A stretch of 12,048 nucleotides of DNA from Dehalococcoidia bacterium (lineage in GTDB: Bacteria; Chloroflexota; Dehalococcoidia; E44-bin15). Positions 5,630 through 12,048 of this stretch are shown here, piece by piece. A program made the translations under genes and the position numbers. The notes beneath the pieces were generated by a model that saw only the letters and a program-made list of their open reading frames with translations, made no database searches and was not told where the DNA came from. Where the stretch lies: assembly GCA_030667555.1 (NCBI GenBank), contig DAOUVR010000013.1, positions 1-12,048 on the forward strand. The letters run 5' to 3'. Each line of letters starts with the position of its first letter. Position 1 is the stretch's first letter.

Positions 5630-5638
5630 TGTTATAAT
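5630..5638 (+). promoter_or_regulatory. Extended -10 promoter of clpC
   Basis: TGTTATAAT (5630-5638) is a perfect extended -10 (TGnTATAAT), 36 bases before the clpC start codon. The region at the -35 position overlaps the T-rich end of the 5S terminator and shows no good hexamer, which is typical where an extended -10 is present. No CIRCE (HrcA) or CtsR-type inverted repeat is seen between the terminator and clpC. Confidence 0.65.
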
Positions 5639-5674
5639 AGAGCCTGATTACTCCTCGCAACTTCAAGGAGGAAT

Positions 5675-8137
5675 ATGTCTAGCAGATTCGAGAAGTTCAC
5701 CGAAAGAGCCCGCAAGGTGCTCACCCTGGCTCAAGAGGAGGCCCAGCGACTCAATCACAACTACATCGGCACAGAGCATATACTACTTGGTTTGGTTCGG
5801 GAGAGTGAAGGTGTTGCAGTTAAGGTTTTGACCAACCTTGGTGCCGACCCTGATAAAGTACGTGGTGCCGTAGAGTTTATTATTGGACGAGGGGAACGAA
5901 CCGTCAGTGGCGAGATTGGACTTACCCCTCGCGCCAAGAGGGTTATTGAGCTCGCTGTAGACGAGGCGCGCCGCCTCAATCATAACTATATAGGCACTGA
6001 GCATCTACTGCTTGGGCTATTGCGCGAGGCTGAAGGGGCTGCCTCTAGCGTCCTGGAAAGTCTTGGTGTAAACTTGGACAAGACCAGGGCAGAGACTTTG
6101 CGAATTCTCAGCGAAATCATGCCCCAGGCGCGCGGGAGTGCCCGTTCCACGTCTAAAACTCCGACTCTGGATCAACTCAGTATAGACCTGACCGCTGCCG
6201 CTCGTGCTGACAAGCTCGACCCCGTTATCGGACGCCACAGGGAGATCGAGCGGGTTATTCAGATACTCAGTCGGCGCACAAAGAACAATCCTTGTCTTAT
6301 TGGAGAACCAGGAGTGGGCAAAACAGCCATTGTGGAGGGCTTGGCCCACCGCATTGTCGCCGGCGATATCCCTGAGACCTTACGTGACAGGCGATTGCTC
6401 ACTCTGGATATGGGCGCGCTGGTAGCAGGAACGAAGTATCGCGGCGAGTTTGAGGAGCGGTTAAAGAAGGTTATCGATGAGGTAAAAGCCTCGACCAACT
6501 GCATACTCTTCATCGATGAGATGCATACTATCGTCGGTGCTGGTGCCGCTGAAGGGGCTATCGATGCCTCTAGTATATTGAAGCCCCCACTTGCGCGAGG
6601 GGATCTGCAATGCATCGGGGCGACCACCGCCGATGAGTATAGGAAACATGTGGAGAAGGACGCTGCACTGGAGCGAAGGTTTCAACCAATACCAATTGAG
6701 GAGCCGTCGGTAGAGCAAACCATCGACATCCTCCGTGGTATCAAGAGCCGCTATGAAGACCATCACCAATTGAAGATAACTGATGATGCAATAAATGCTG
6801 CGGCCGCACTGGCAGCAAGGTATATTCCTGATCGCTTTCTCCCCGATAAGGCAATTGACCTGGTGGATGAGGCTGCCTCTCGGGTAAGGATCAAGAATTA
6901 TGCACCCCCAGATAGTTTGAAAGACGCCGATCGTGACCTGGAAACAGTGCGCAAAGATAAAGAGGCAGCTATCGCCTCCCAAGAGTACGACTATGCAGCA
7001 GAGTTAAGAGAGCGAGAGCTAGTGCTAGCGGCAAAAACAAAGAAGATACGGGAAGAGTGGCTGGAGGAGCAGAAGCAGGTGGAGAAGGTGGTCAGCGCGG
7101 AGGATATCGCTCATGTCCTGAGTATGTGGACTGGGATCCCGGTAACCAGCCTGGCTAGAGATGAGACCACTCGTCTCCTTCAAATGGAAGATGTCCTGCA
7201 CCACCATATCATCGGTCAAGATGAAGCGATCAATATCATCTCGAAAGCCGTGAGGCGCGCTCGTGCTGGGTTCAAGGACCCGCGGCGACCAATCGGCAGC
7301 TTTATCTTCCTCGGTCCCACTGGGGTGGGCAAGACAGAGCTGGTGAGAGTACTTTCCGAGTTCCTTTTTGGCAGCCGGGACGTGTTGATCAGGCTAGACA
7401 TGTCGGAGTTTATGGAGAGGCATGCGGTGGCTCGCCTTGTTGGTGCGCCCCCTGGATACGTGGGCTATGATGAGGGAGGGCAGCTCACTGAAGCAGTGAG
7501 ACGCAAGGGCTACTCAGCAATCCTGCTTGACGAGATTGAGAAGGCACACCCTGATGTGTTCAACATTTTGCTCCAGGTCTTCGACGACGGTCATCTCACC
7601 GATGCTAAGGGAAGGCGAGTGGATTTTCGCAACACCATCATCGTGATGACCAGCAACATTGGCGCTGAGCTGATAAAAAGGGACACGACTCTGGGCTTCG
7701 CCGTTAAAACCGATGATGCGACGGACCAGCAAAAGTCTTATGAGCGAATGAAGGAAAAGGTGCTCGGGGAGATGAAGAAATTCTTCCGACCTGAGTTTCT
7801 CAATCGCATCGACGGCGTCGTGGTATTCCACGGGCTAAACAAGGAGCACATCAGGCAAATCGTCGATCTCATGCTTCGCGAGGTGTGGAAGGAGCTTGTA
7901 GAGAAGACTATAAAACTGGAGGTCACCGAAGCCGCCAAGAACCTCATCGGCGAGAAGGGCTACGACCCTGTCTTTGGGGCCAGGCCGTTGCGGCGTACTA
8001 TTCAGGATATGCTGGAGGACCCACTTTCAGAGGCCCTTTTACGCGGGGACTTCCAGGCCGGTGACACAGTGCTTATTGATTGCGAGGATGACAAGATCGT
8101 CATTCGCACCCTGGCGATGGCACAATCCCCTGCATAA
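5675..8137 (+). CDS. clpC: ATP-dependent Clp protease ATP-binding subunit ClpC
   Basis: ClpC is a Hsp100 unfoldase that feeds substrates into ClpP in the cytoplasm. The 820-residue product shows two Clp_N repeats (about 5-70 and 80-145, both with LNHNYIGTEH). The first AAA+ module has Walker A GEPGVGKT (210-217), Walker B ILFIDE (277-282) and arginines 334-335. A UVR-type coiled middle region lies at about 423-458 (YDYAAELRERE), which identifies ClpC rather than ClpA or ClpB. The second AAA+ module has Walker A GPTGVGKT (547-554) and Walker B AILLDE (615-620). The ClpP-docking loop LGF is present at 673-675, so protease partnership is expected. The ATG at 5675 follows AAGGAGG (5665-5671) with a short three-base gap. 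No ctsR, mcsA or mcsB lies next to it, unlike in Bacillus. It is a single-gene unit between two terminators. Confidence 0.97.
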   Translation: MSSRFEKFTERARKVLTLAQEEAQRLNHNYIGTEHILLGLVRESEGVAVKVLTNLGADPDKVRGAVEFIIGRGERTVSGEIGLTPRAKRVIELAVDEARRLNHNYIGTEHLLLGLLREAEGAASSVLESLGVNLDKTRAETLRILSEIMPQARGSARSTSKTPTLDQLSIDLTAAARADKLDPVIGRHREIERVIQILSRRTKNNPCLIGEPGVGKTAIVEGLAHRIVAGDIPETLRDRRLLTLDMGALVAGTKYRGEFEERLKKVIDEVKASTNCILFIDEMHTIVGAGAAEGAIDASSILKPPLARGDLQCIGATTADEYRKHVEKDAALERRFQPIPIEEPSVEQTIDILRGIKSRYEDHHQLKITDDAINAAAALAARYIPDRFLPDKAIDLVDEAASRVRIKNYAPPDSLKDADRDLETVRKDKEAAIASQEYDYAAELRERELVLAAKTKKIREEWLEEQKQVEKVVSAEDIAHVLSMWTGIPVTSLARDETTRLLQMEDVLHHHIIGQDEAINIISKAVRRARAGFKDPRRPIGSFIFLGPTGVGKTELVRVLSEFLFGSRDVLIRLDMSEFMERHAVARLVGAPPGYVGYDEGGQLTEAVRRKGYSAILLDEIEKAHPDVFNILLQVFDDGHLTDAKGRRVDFRNTIIVMTSNIGAELIKRDTTLGFAVKTDDATDQQKSYERMKEKVLGEMKKFFRPEFLNRIDGVVVFHGLNKEHIRQIVDLMLREVWKELVEKTIKLEVTEAAKNLIGEKGYDPVFGARPLRRTIQDMLEDPLSEALLRGDFQAGDTVLIDCEDDKIVIRTLAMAQSPA

Positions 8138-8164
8138 ATGGTAAGGATGGTGCTAAACACTTTT

Positions 8165-8223
8165 AAAAAAGAGCTTAATGGCGTATACTCAGAACTTAAA
8201 GAGAGCAACTAAGCTCTTTTTTT
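8165..8223 (+). terminator. Intrinsic terminator after clpC, long stem and large loop
   Basis: AAAAAAGAGCTTA (8165-8177) pairs with TAAGCTCTTTTTT (8210-8222), a 13-bp stem ending in a T7 run (8217-8223). The loop is 32 bases, unusually long, and contains TATACT (8184-8189), which might be part of a promoter for the next gene, though no -35 is evident. Confidence 0.75.
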
Positions 8224-8246
8224 ATTCCACTTTGGAGGAGTGAACA

Positions 8247-8881
8247 ATGGAAACTAAATTTGATCCTAAGAAAACTGCCCTCTTGGTGATCGATATGCAG
8301 AACGACCTTGCCAAAACTGGGCCGGACTATTTTGCCCCGCTTTATCAAATGGTTCAATCAAACAATGTCATTCAAACAATGTCATTGAGAACTTCACCAA
8401 GGTGGTAAAGGGGGCGCGGGAGAGAGGGCTTCCTATCATCCATATAAAGACAGTGCATAGAAAAGACAATGCCGATGTCGTGCCCACAGTCACTGATTTT
8501 ATGCTCCAAGGTCTGGTTCCCAAGGAAATGCCGCCAATCCTGACTGAGGGGACGCCAGGGGCTGATTTCATCGAGGAACTCCAGCCAGCCACAGAAGACT
8601 ATGTGGTGGCGAAGCGGAGGAGCGGCGCTTTTTACAATACCGACCTCGACCTCTTTCTGCGCACTCGTGGCATCGATACCTTAATAGTGGGCGGCGTGGT
8701 TACAAACGGCTGCGTGGAGAATACCATTCGCGGTGCCCGTGAAAGGGATTACCATGTTATTGTTCTAAGTGATTGCTGCGCTGCTGTAGTAGCTCAGGCC
8801 CACGATCATGCCATTAACAACGTTTTCCCTGGCCTTGGAAGGGTGAGAGCCTCAGATGAGGTTCTGGAAGTAATGAAGTAA
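8247..8881 (+). pseudogene. Isochorismatase-family cysteine hydrolase, frameshifted by a 14-bp tandem duplication
   Basis: From the ATG at 8247 (GGAGGAG at 8234-8240) the frame reads METKFDPKKTALLVIDMQND and stops early at 8406-8408 after 53 residues. The rest of the protein lies in another frame and ends at 8881. The cause is visible: TCAAACAATGTCAT occurs twice in tandem (8358-8371, 8372-8385). Removing one copy joins SNNVI to ENFTKVV and restores one 206-residue frame. The restored protein has the family's putative catalytic residues: Asp in VIDMQND, Lys in VVAKRRSGAF, and Cys in GGVVTNGCVENT. The family hydrolyses amides or vinyl ethers (isochorismatase, nicotinamidase and relatives); the substrate here is unknown. 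The downstream piece could start at GTG 8402 but lacks the catalytic Asp and a ribosome-binding site. It may be a true pseudogene, a reversible slippage variant or an assembly error. Confidence 0.9.
8358..8385 (+). repeat. 14-bp perfect tandem duplication
   Basis: Two perfect adjacent copies of TCAAACAATGTCAT occupy 8358-8371 and 8372-8385. The length is not a multiple of three, so the second copy shifts the reading frame of the hydrolase gene. The pattern is that of replication slippage. Confidence 0.97.
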
Positions 8882-8917
8882 ACCAGCAAGGTCGACTGCC
8901 GCACTATTGCTGAATGG

Positions 8918-8951
8918 AAGGTGCGAGGCTGAGAATGCCTCGCACCTTTTT
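8918..8951 (+). terminator. Strong intrinsic terminator after the hydrolase gene
   Basis: GGTGCGAGGC (8920-8929) pairs perfectly with GCCTCGCACC (8937-8946) around the loop TGAGAAT, followed by TTTTT (8947-8951). Two A-T pairs extend the stem outward. It lies 36 bases after the hydrolase stop codon. Confidence 0.92.
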
Positions 8952-9084
8952 AACGCTTGTGGTATCTTCGTCGCCTGCTCTCTTGTGACCCCTGTGCCTC
9001 ACGCTCTTGACACATCTTTACCGCAATCTCCTTCACCATGTCAAAGAAGATCTAGGCAAGGGCAAGCTGGTTGTTTCCCCCTGA

Positions 9085-9113
9085 TTGAGTCACCTCTGTA
9101 GCTCATGTATAAT
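9085..9113 (+). promoter_or_regulatory. Putative promoter of radA-larE-larC
   Basis: TTGAGT (9085-9090) and a perfect TATAAT (9108-9113) are spaced by 17 bases, a good sigma-70-type promoter. Transcription would begin near 9120, leaving an untranslated leader of about 185 bases that includes the palindromic repeat pair. Confidence 0.65.
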
Positions 9114-9174
9114 GGACTAAACGCTAATAAGCTGTTGCCCACCAACGAATCACGAAGATGAGTTATACTAAATA

Positions 9175-9257
9175 CCGTTCGTGGTGAGCTTGTCGAACCA
9201 TGAACAGCCCTTAGATAGGCATGTCTTGAGCGGAGCCGAAGGACTCAGGCCCAACGG
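9175..9257. repeat. Composite REP-like palindromic element (two hairpins)
   Basis: The first hairpin pairs GTTCGTGGT (9177-9185) with ACCATGAAC (9197-9205) around GAGCTTGTCGA. The second pairs GTCTT (9223-9227) with AAGGAC (9240-9244 side, one G.U) around GAGCGGAGCCGA. Both loops share GAGC...CGA. The outer ends CCGTT (9175-9179) and AACGG (9253-9257) are inverted repeats. From memory, sequences of the types TTCGACAAGCTCA and TTCGGCTCCGCTCA are dispersed intergenic repeats in many environmental bacterial genomes; copy number here cannot be judged from one window. Confidence 0.7.
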
Positions 9258-9304
9258 AATAAATCTATTATCGAAGCAAAAAACCTGAGGAAAGGAAGGC
9301 CACT

Positions 9305-10690
9305 TTGGAAAAGGGTCGCCGCACGGTCTTCGTCTGCCAGCAATGTGGCCGCGAGAGCATAAAATGGCTAGGGCGCTGCCCTGACTGCGAGGGCTGGAAT
9401 ACCTTTGTGGAGAGTGTGGTTCGCTCCCCAAGTAGCCGTCGCAGCGCCTCACGCGTCCTATCAACTGCTCCTCAGGAACTCTCTCAGGTCTCCGGTGAGC
9501 AGACCCCTCGCCTCACTCTATCCTTCGCTGAATGCAATCGCGTCCTAGGAGGAGGTGTCGTGCCTGGTTCATTGGTGCTTATCGGCGGCGACCCGGGAAT
9601 CGGAAAATCCACGCTCCTTCTTCAAGTGTCCGCTGCGGTCGCCCAAGGTGGTAGGAAGGTACTCTACGTTACCGGCGAGGAGTCACCTACGCAGGTAAAG
9701 CTGCGGGCGAATCGCCTGGGACTGGGGGGCGAGTGGCTCTTCATCCTACCCGAGACGAACATGGAGGTCATCATGGAGCAACTCGAGGAAGCATCTCCTG
9801 ACATGGTAATCATCGATTCCATTCAAACGGTTTACCTTGACCAGTTGGACTCGGCGCCAGGGAGTGTAGGGCAAATCCGCGAGTGCACCATGAAGCTAAT
9901 GCAATGGGCAAAAACCGCCAATGTCCCTGTTCTGCTTTCAGGGCATGTCACTAAGGACGGAGCCATCGCTGGTCCACGCGTCTTAGAGCACATCGTCGAC
10001 GCTGTGCTCTATTTGGAGGGGGAGCAATTTAGTGCCTACAGGCTGCTTAGAAGTGTGAAGAACCGCTTCGGCTCCACCAATGAGGTGGGAATCTTCGAGA
10101 TGAGAGGGAACGGTCTGGTGGAGGTGACTAACCCATCCGAGGCTTTCCTCTCGCAACGGCCTACAGAAACGGTTGGCTCCGCTGTGGTGCCCACACTGGA
10201 GGGAACTAGGCCCCTTCTGGTGGAAATTCAAGCGCTCACCAGCACTACCAGCTTTGGCTTTCCCCGACGCACCGCTAACGGGGTGGACTTCAATCGCCTC
10301 CTCGTAATCACCGCTGTACTTACCAAGCGAGCCGGCCTTGCTCTGGGAAATCAGGATATCATGGTCAATGTGGTTGGCGGGCTCAGGGTGAACGAGCCCG
10401 CCGCCGATCTGGGTATTGCCCTAGCCATCGCTTCCAGTCTACGTGGCGCCGCTATAGACCCGGGTTTGGTGGCCATCGGAGAACTGGGGCTGAGCGGCGA
10501 GCTGCGAGCGGTGCCTCACGTGGATAGGAGACTCAGCGAGTCAGCGAAATTGGGGTTTAAGCGCTGCCTCATGCCCAAGACAATGAAGGTCGATGTCCCT
10601 CAACAAATGCAACTCATCGGCGTAGAATCGGTAAGAGAAGCTCTACGGAAGGCGCTAACTAAGGGTGGAGACAAAGCTGACGCAACTTAA
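9305..10690 (+). CDS. radA: DNA repair/recombination protein RadA (Sms), TTG start
   Basis: RadA is a RecA-like ATPase that promotes branch migration and processing of recombination intermediates. The 461-residue product has the family layout: an N-terminal C4 zinc finger (C11, C14, C25, C28), a RecA-like core with Walker A GDPGIGKST (95-103), Walker B MVIIDSIQT (167-175) and the RadA-specific KNRFG motif (252-256), and a C-terminal Lon-protease-like domain (about 285-450, including VNVVGGLRVNEPAADL). The length is normal. The TTG at 9305 is chosen because it sits just before the zinc finger, with AAAGGAAGG at 9291-9299, and no in-frame ATG lies between the upstream region and the finger. It overlaps the next gene by 26 bases. 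Confidence 0.96.
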   Translation: MEKGRRTVFVCQQCGRESIKWLGRCPDCEGWNTFVESVVRSPSSRRSASRVLSTAPQELSQVSGEQTPRLTLSFAECNRVLGGGVVPGSLVLIGGDPGIGKSTLLLQVSAAVAQGGRKVLYVTGEESPTQVKLRANRLGLGGEWLFILPETNMEVIMEQLEEASPDMVIIDSIQTVYLDQLDSAPGSVGQIRECTMKLMQWAKTANVPVLLSGHVTKDGAIAGPRVLEHIVDAVLYLEGEQFSAYRLLRSVKNRFGSTNEVGIFEMRGNGLVEVTNPSEAFLSQRPTETVGSAVVPTLEGTRPLLVEIQALTSTTSFGFPRRTANGVDFNRLLVITAVLTKRAGLALGNQDIMVNVVGGLRVNEPAADLGIALAIASSLRGAAIDPGLVAIGELGLSGELRAVPHVDRRLSESAKLGFKRCLMPKTMKVDVPQQMQLIGVESVREALRKALTKGGDKADAT

Positions 10691-11453
10691 GTCCTTACTT
10701 GACGGGCTGGGCTCGGTGGTCATTGCCTACTCTGGAGGTATCGACAGCACCCTGCTTGCTTCGGTTGCCAATGAAATCCTCGGAGAGAGGGCGCTGGCGG
10801 TTACCGCTTCCTCACCCATTCACCCCGCTTCTGAGACCGTTCAGGCCCGGTCTTTAGCTCGCCAACTGGGAATTCGCCACATCACAATTGAGACCAGTGA
10901 GATGGACAACCCATTGTTTGTAGCTAATTGCCCGCAGCGCTGTTACTATTGCAAGCGAGGACTTTTCGCGCAATTGAAAGGCATCGCTGACGAGGAGGGG
11001 TTATCCTTCGTGATCGATGGCACAAACTACGATGACCTGCAAGACTCTCGCCCGGGGAGAAAGGCGGCTGAGGAGTTAGGAGTCATAAGTCCACTTTCCG
11101 AGGTAGGCCTCACCAAGGCAGATATTCGCTCTATTTCCCAAAACAGAGGGATTCCCAATTGGGATAAACCCTCCTTGCCCTGCCTCGCCACCCGCTTTCC
11201 ATATGGCACCCCGATCACAGTTGAGCTTTTAGCTCGCATCGCCGACGCTGAGCAATCCCTTACCAAGCTAGGGCTTTCACAGTTTCGGGTGCGCCATCAC
11301 GGCCCCATTGCCCGCATCGAGGTCAGCAATGGAGACATGGCACTTTTTGCCGACGACAAAATGCGGCTTCAGGCAGTGGAGGAGCTTCGCGCCCTGGGCT
11401 ACAGTTATGTCACTCTTGACCTTGCGGGCTACCGCCCTGGGGGTGCATCTTGA
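10665..11453 (+). CDS. larE: ATP-dependent sacrificial sulfur transferase LarE
   Basis: LarE converts the carboxylates made by LarB into thiocarboxylates during synthesis of the nickel-pincer nucleotide cofactor of LarA-type racemases. In Lactobacillus LarE the sulfur comes from the enzyme's own cysteine. The 262-residue product has the PP-loop SGGIDST (23-29) that binds ATP, the LarE-typical RCYYCKRGLF (92-101), DGTNYDDLQDSRPGRKAA (118-135) and PLSEVGLTKADIR, and PCLATRFPYG where C173 corresponds to the sacrificial cysteine. C89, C93 and C96 form a second cluster of cysteines; whether this LarE uses an iron-sulfur cluster instead of self-sacrifice cannot be read from sequence alone. The GTG at 10665 overlaps radA by 26 bases, has only AAGG right before it, and no better in-frame start follows. 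The stop overlaps larC by four bases. Confidence 0.93.
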   Translation: METKLTQLKSLLDGLGSVVIAYSGGIDSTLLASVANEILGERALAVTASSPIHPASETVQARSLARQLGIRHITIETSEMDNPLFVANCPQRCYYCKRGLFAQLKGIADEEGLSFVIDGTNYDDLQDSRPGRKAAEELGVISPLSEVGLTKADIRSISQNRGIPNWDKPSLPCLATRFPYGTPITVELLARIADAEQSLTKLGLSQFRVRHHGPIARIEVSNGDMALFADDKMRLQAVEELRALGYSYVTLDLAGYRPGGAS

Positions 11454-12048
11454 AGATTGGCTATTTCGATTGTTACTCTGGATTGAGCGGCGATATGATC
11501 CTTGGCGCCATCCTGGATTGTGGGTTATCCCTTGATTTGCTTACTGCCGAGCTGGCCAAGCTCCCCTTGCAGGGCTACCGAATGTCGGCCCAGCCGGCGA
11601 CACGCGGAGTCATCACCGGAACTCACGTAACGATCGCTGTCGAGGATCGTGTCAAACAGCACCGCGATCTGAAAGATATTCTCGACCTGATCGAAAATAG
11701 CAGCCTGTCTCAGGAGACGAAACGCAAGAGCGCCCTTATCTTCAACCGTCTCGCCGAAGCAGAGTCAAAGGTCCATCGCGTCGCAGTAGATAAGGTTCAT
11801 TTTCACGAGGTTGGGGCCGTCGATGCTATCGTTGATATAGTGGGGGCAGTTATTGGGCTTGAGCTTTTAGGCATTGAATCCCTCTTTTCATCCCCTTTGC
11901 CCATGGGAAGCGGCACTGTTAAGACTGAGCACGGCATCATTCCTATTCCTGCGCCTGCGACCCTGGAGCTTATCGCCTCATCGAGGGCACCTGTTCGGCC
12001 TAGCGCCTCCCCTGACATGGGGGAGTTAGTCACCCCCACCGGAGCGGC
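11450..12048 (+). CDS. larC: Nickel insertion/pincer cofactor protein LarC, 3' end outside window
   Basis: LarC inserts nickel into the pincer nucleotide cofactor using CTP. Only the first 199 codons are present; the frame is open to the window edge. The translation begins MKIGYFDCYSGLSGDMILGA and contains HFHEVGAVDAIVDIVGA, PLPMGSGTVKTEHG, PIPAPATLELIAS and GELVTPTGA, all hallmarks of the LarC (former DUF111) family. The TTG at 11450 overlaps the larE stop as TTGA, and the G-rich GGGGGTG at 11439-11445 can serve as ribosome-binding site. In Lactobacillus, larC is read through a programmed frameshift between two frames; that site would lie beyond this window. The tight larE-larC coupling supports a common pathway. 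larB and larA are not visible here. Confidence 0.95.
   Translation, partial: MKIGYFDCYSGLSGDMILGAILDCGLSLDLLTAELAKLPLQGYRMSAQPATRGVITGTHVTIAVEDRVKQHRDLKDILDLIENSSLSQETKRKSALIFNRLAEAESKVHRVAVDKVHFHEVGAVDAIVDIVGAVIGLELLGIESLFSSPLPMGSGTVKTEHGIIPIPAPATLELIASSRAPVRPSASPDMGELVTPTGA

Larger units (their letters stand above)
8952..9304 (+). other. 353-base intergenic region upstream of radA
   Basis: No convincing gene is seen on either strand. The first 130 bases are featureless apart from a short minus-strand frame discussed among the rejected items. The rest holds a promoter (9085-9113), about 60 bases with no recognised element, a composite palindromic repeat (9175-9257) and the radA ribosome-binding site AAAGGAAGG (9291-9299). 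Confidence 0.6.

Noticed and set aside
5401..5637. 78-codon plus-strand frame between radC and clpC
   Set aside because: It covers the 5S rRNA gene and its terminator; the nucleotide conservation is that of 5S RNA, not of a protein.
5563..5674. CIRCE or CtsR operator before clpC
   Set aside because: I looked for the TTAGCACTC/GAGTGCTAA pair and for GGTCAAA-type heptads and found neither.
8358..8385. Start of a CRISPR array or a mobile-element target-site duplication
   Set aside because: The two copies are directly adjacent with no spacer and no inserted element between them; simple slippage explains them.
8247..8408. Separate 53-residue small protein upstream of a separate hydrolase
   Set aside because: Its first 40 or so residues are the normal N-terminus of the hydrolase; the ending is out-of-frame sequence after the duplication.
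9007..9012. TTGACA, a perfect -35 hexamer
   Set aside because: No -10 hexamer at 16-18 bases downstream (the region is CT-rich), so it is not supported as a promoter.
8950..9039. 29-codon minus-strand frame reading MVKEIAVKMCQEREAQ and ending RRRRYHKR
   Set aside because: The charged composition looks somewhat protein-like and might be a gene remnant, but it has no Shine-Dalgarno, is very short, and its stop abuts the terminator T-run. Not enough to call.
8907..9101. 64-codon plus-strand frame after the hydrolase gene
   Set aside because: It begins inside the terminator region and runs through it, with no homologous features or ribosome-binding site.
9164..9169. TATACT as a second radA -10 box
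   Set aside because: No -35 at suitable spacing; the TTGAGT/TATAAT pair at 9085-9113 is much better.

Overview
The window is almost entirely housekeeping DNA from a bacterium, all on the + strand and densely packed. The EF-Tu carries a four-cysteine insertion in its G domain, rplL is followed by radC rather than rpoBC, a 5S rRNA gene stands alone, and short palindromic repeats of the 'GAGCTTGTCGA' type occur upstream of radA. Together with frequent TTG/GTG starts, this fits a Chloroflexota genome, perhaps Dehalococcoidia. That placement is from memory of gene order and motifs, not from a search, and is only moderately confident.

Region by region. Positions 1-4669 are a translation cluster: the 3' part of tRNA-Thr(GGT), tuf, rpmG, secE, nusG, rplK, rplA, an L10 leader RNA, rplJ and rplL. 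radC follows 17 bases later with no visible terminator between. A lone 5S rRNA gene (about 5440-5558) has its own promoter, a precursor-closing stem and a terminator. clpC (5675-8137) follows behind an extended -10 promoter and ends at a long-stem terminator. An isochorismatase-family cysteine hydrolase gene (8247-8881) is broken by a 14-bp tandem duplication. After a strong terminator comes a 353-base stretch without a convincing gene. It holds a promoter (9085-9113) and a composite palindromic repeat (9175-9257). The last unit is radA-larE-larC, with overlapping genes; larC runs off the window end.

How the genes work together. The first block supplies EF-Tu, ribosomal stalk and L1-arm proteins, the SecE translocon subunit and the NusG transcription factor, with rplJ-rplL probably under L10 autoregulation. 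ClpC is a protein-unfolding ATPase that carries a ClpP-docking LGF loop. RadA acts in recombination. LarE and LarC are enzymes of nickel-pincer nucleotide cofactor synthesis, so the genome probably encodes a LarA-type nickel racemase/epimerase elsewhere.

I found no CRISPR array, phage, transposase or defence system, and nothing I would call a new multi-gene system. The most noteworthy items are the 14-bp duplication that breaks the hydrolase, a 43-residue Lys/Ala-rich extension on ribosomal protein L7/L12 built from 15-bp repeats, and the Cys motif in EF-Tu.
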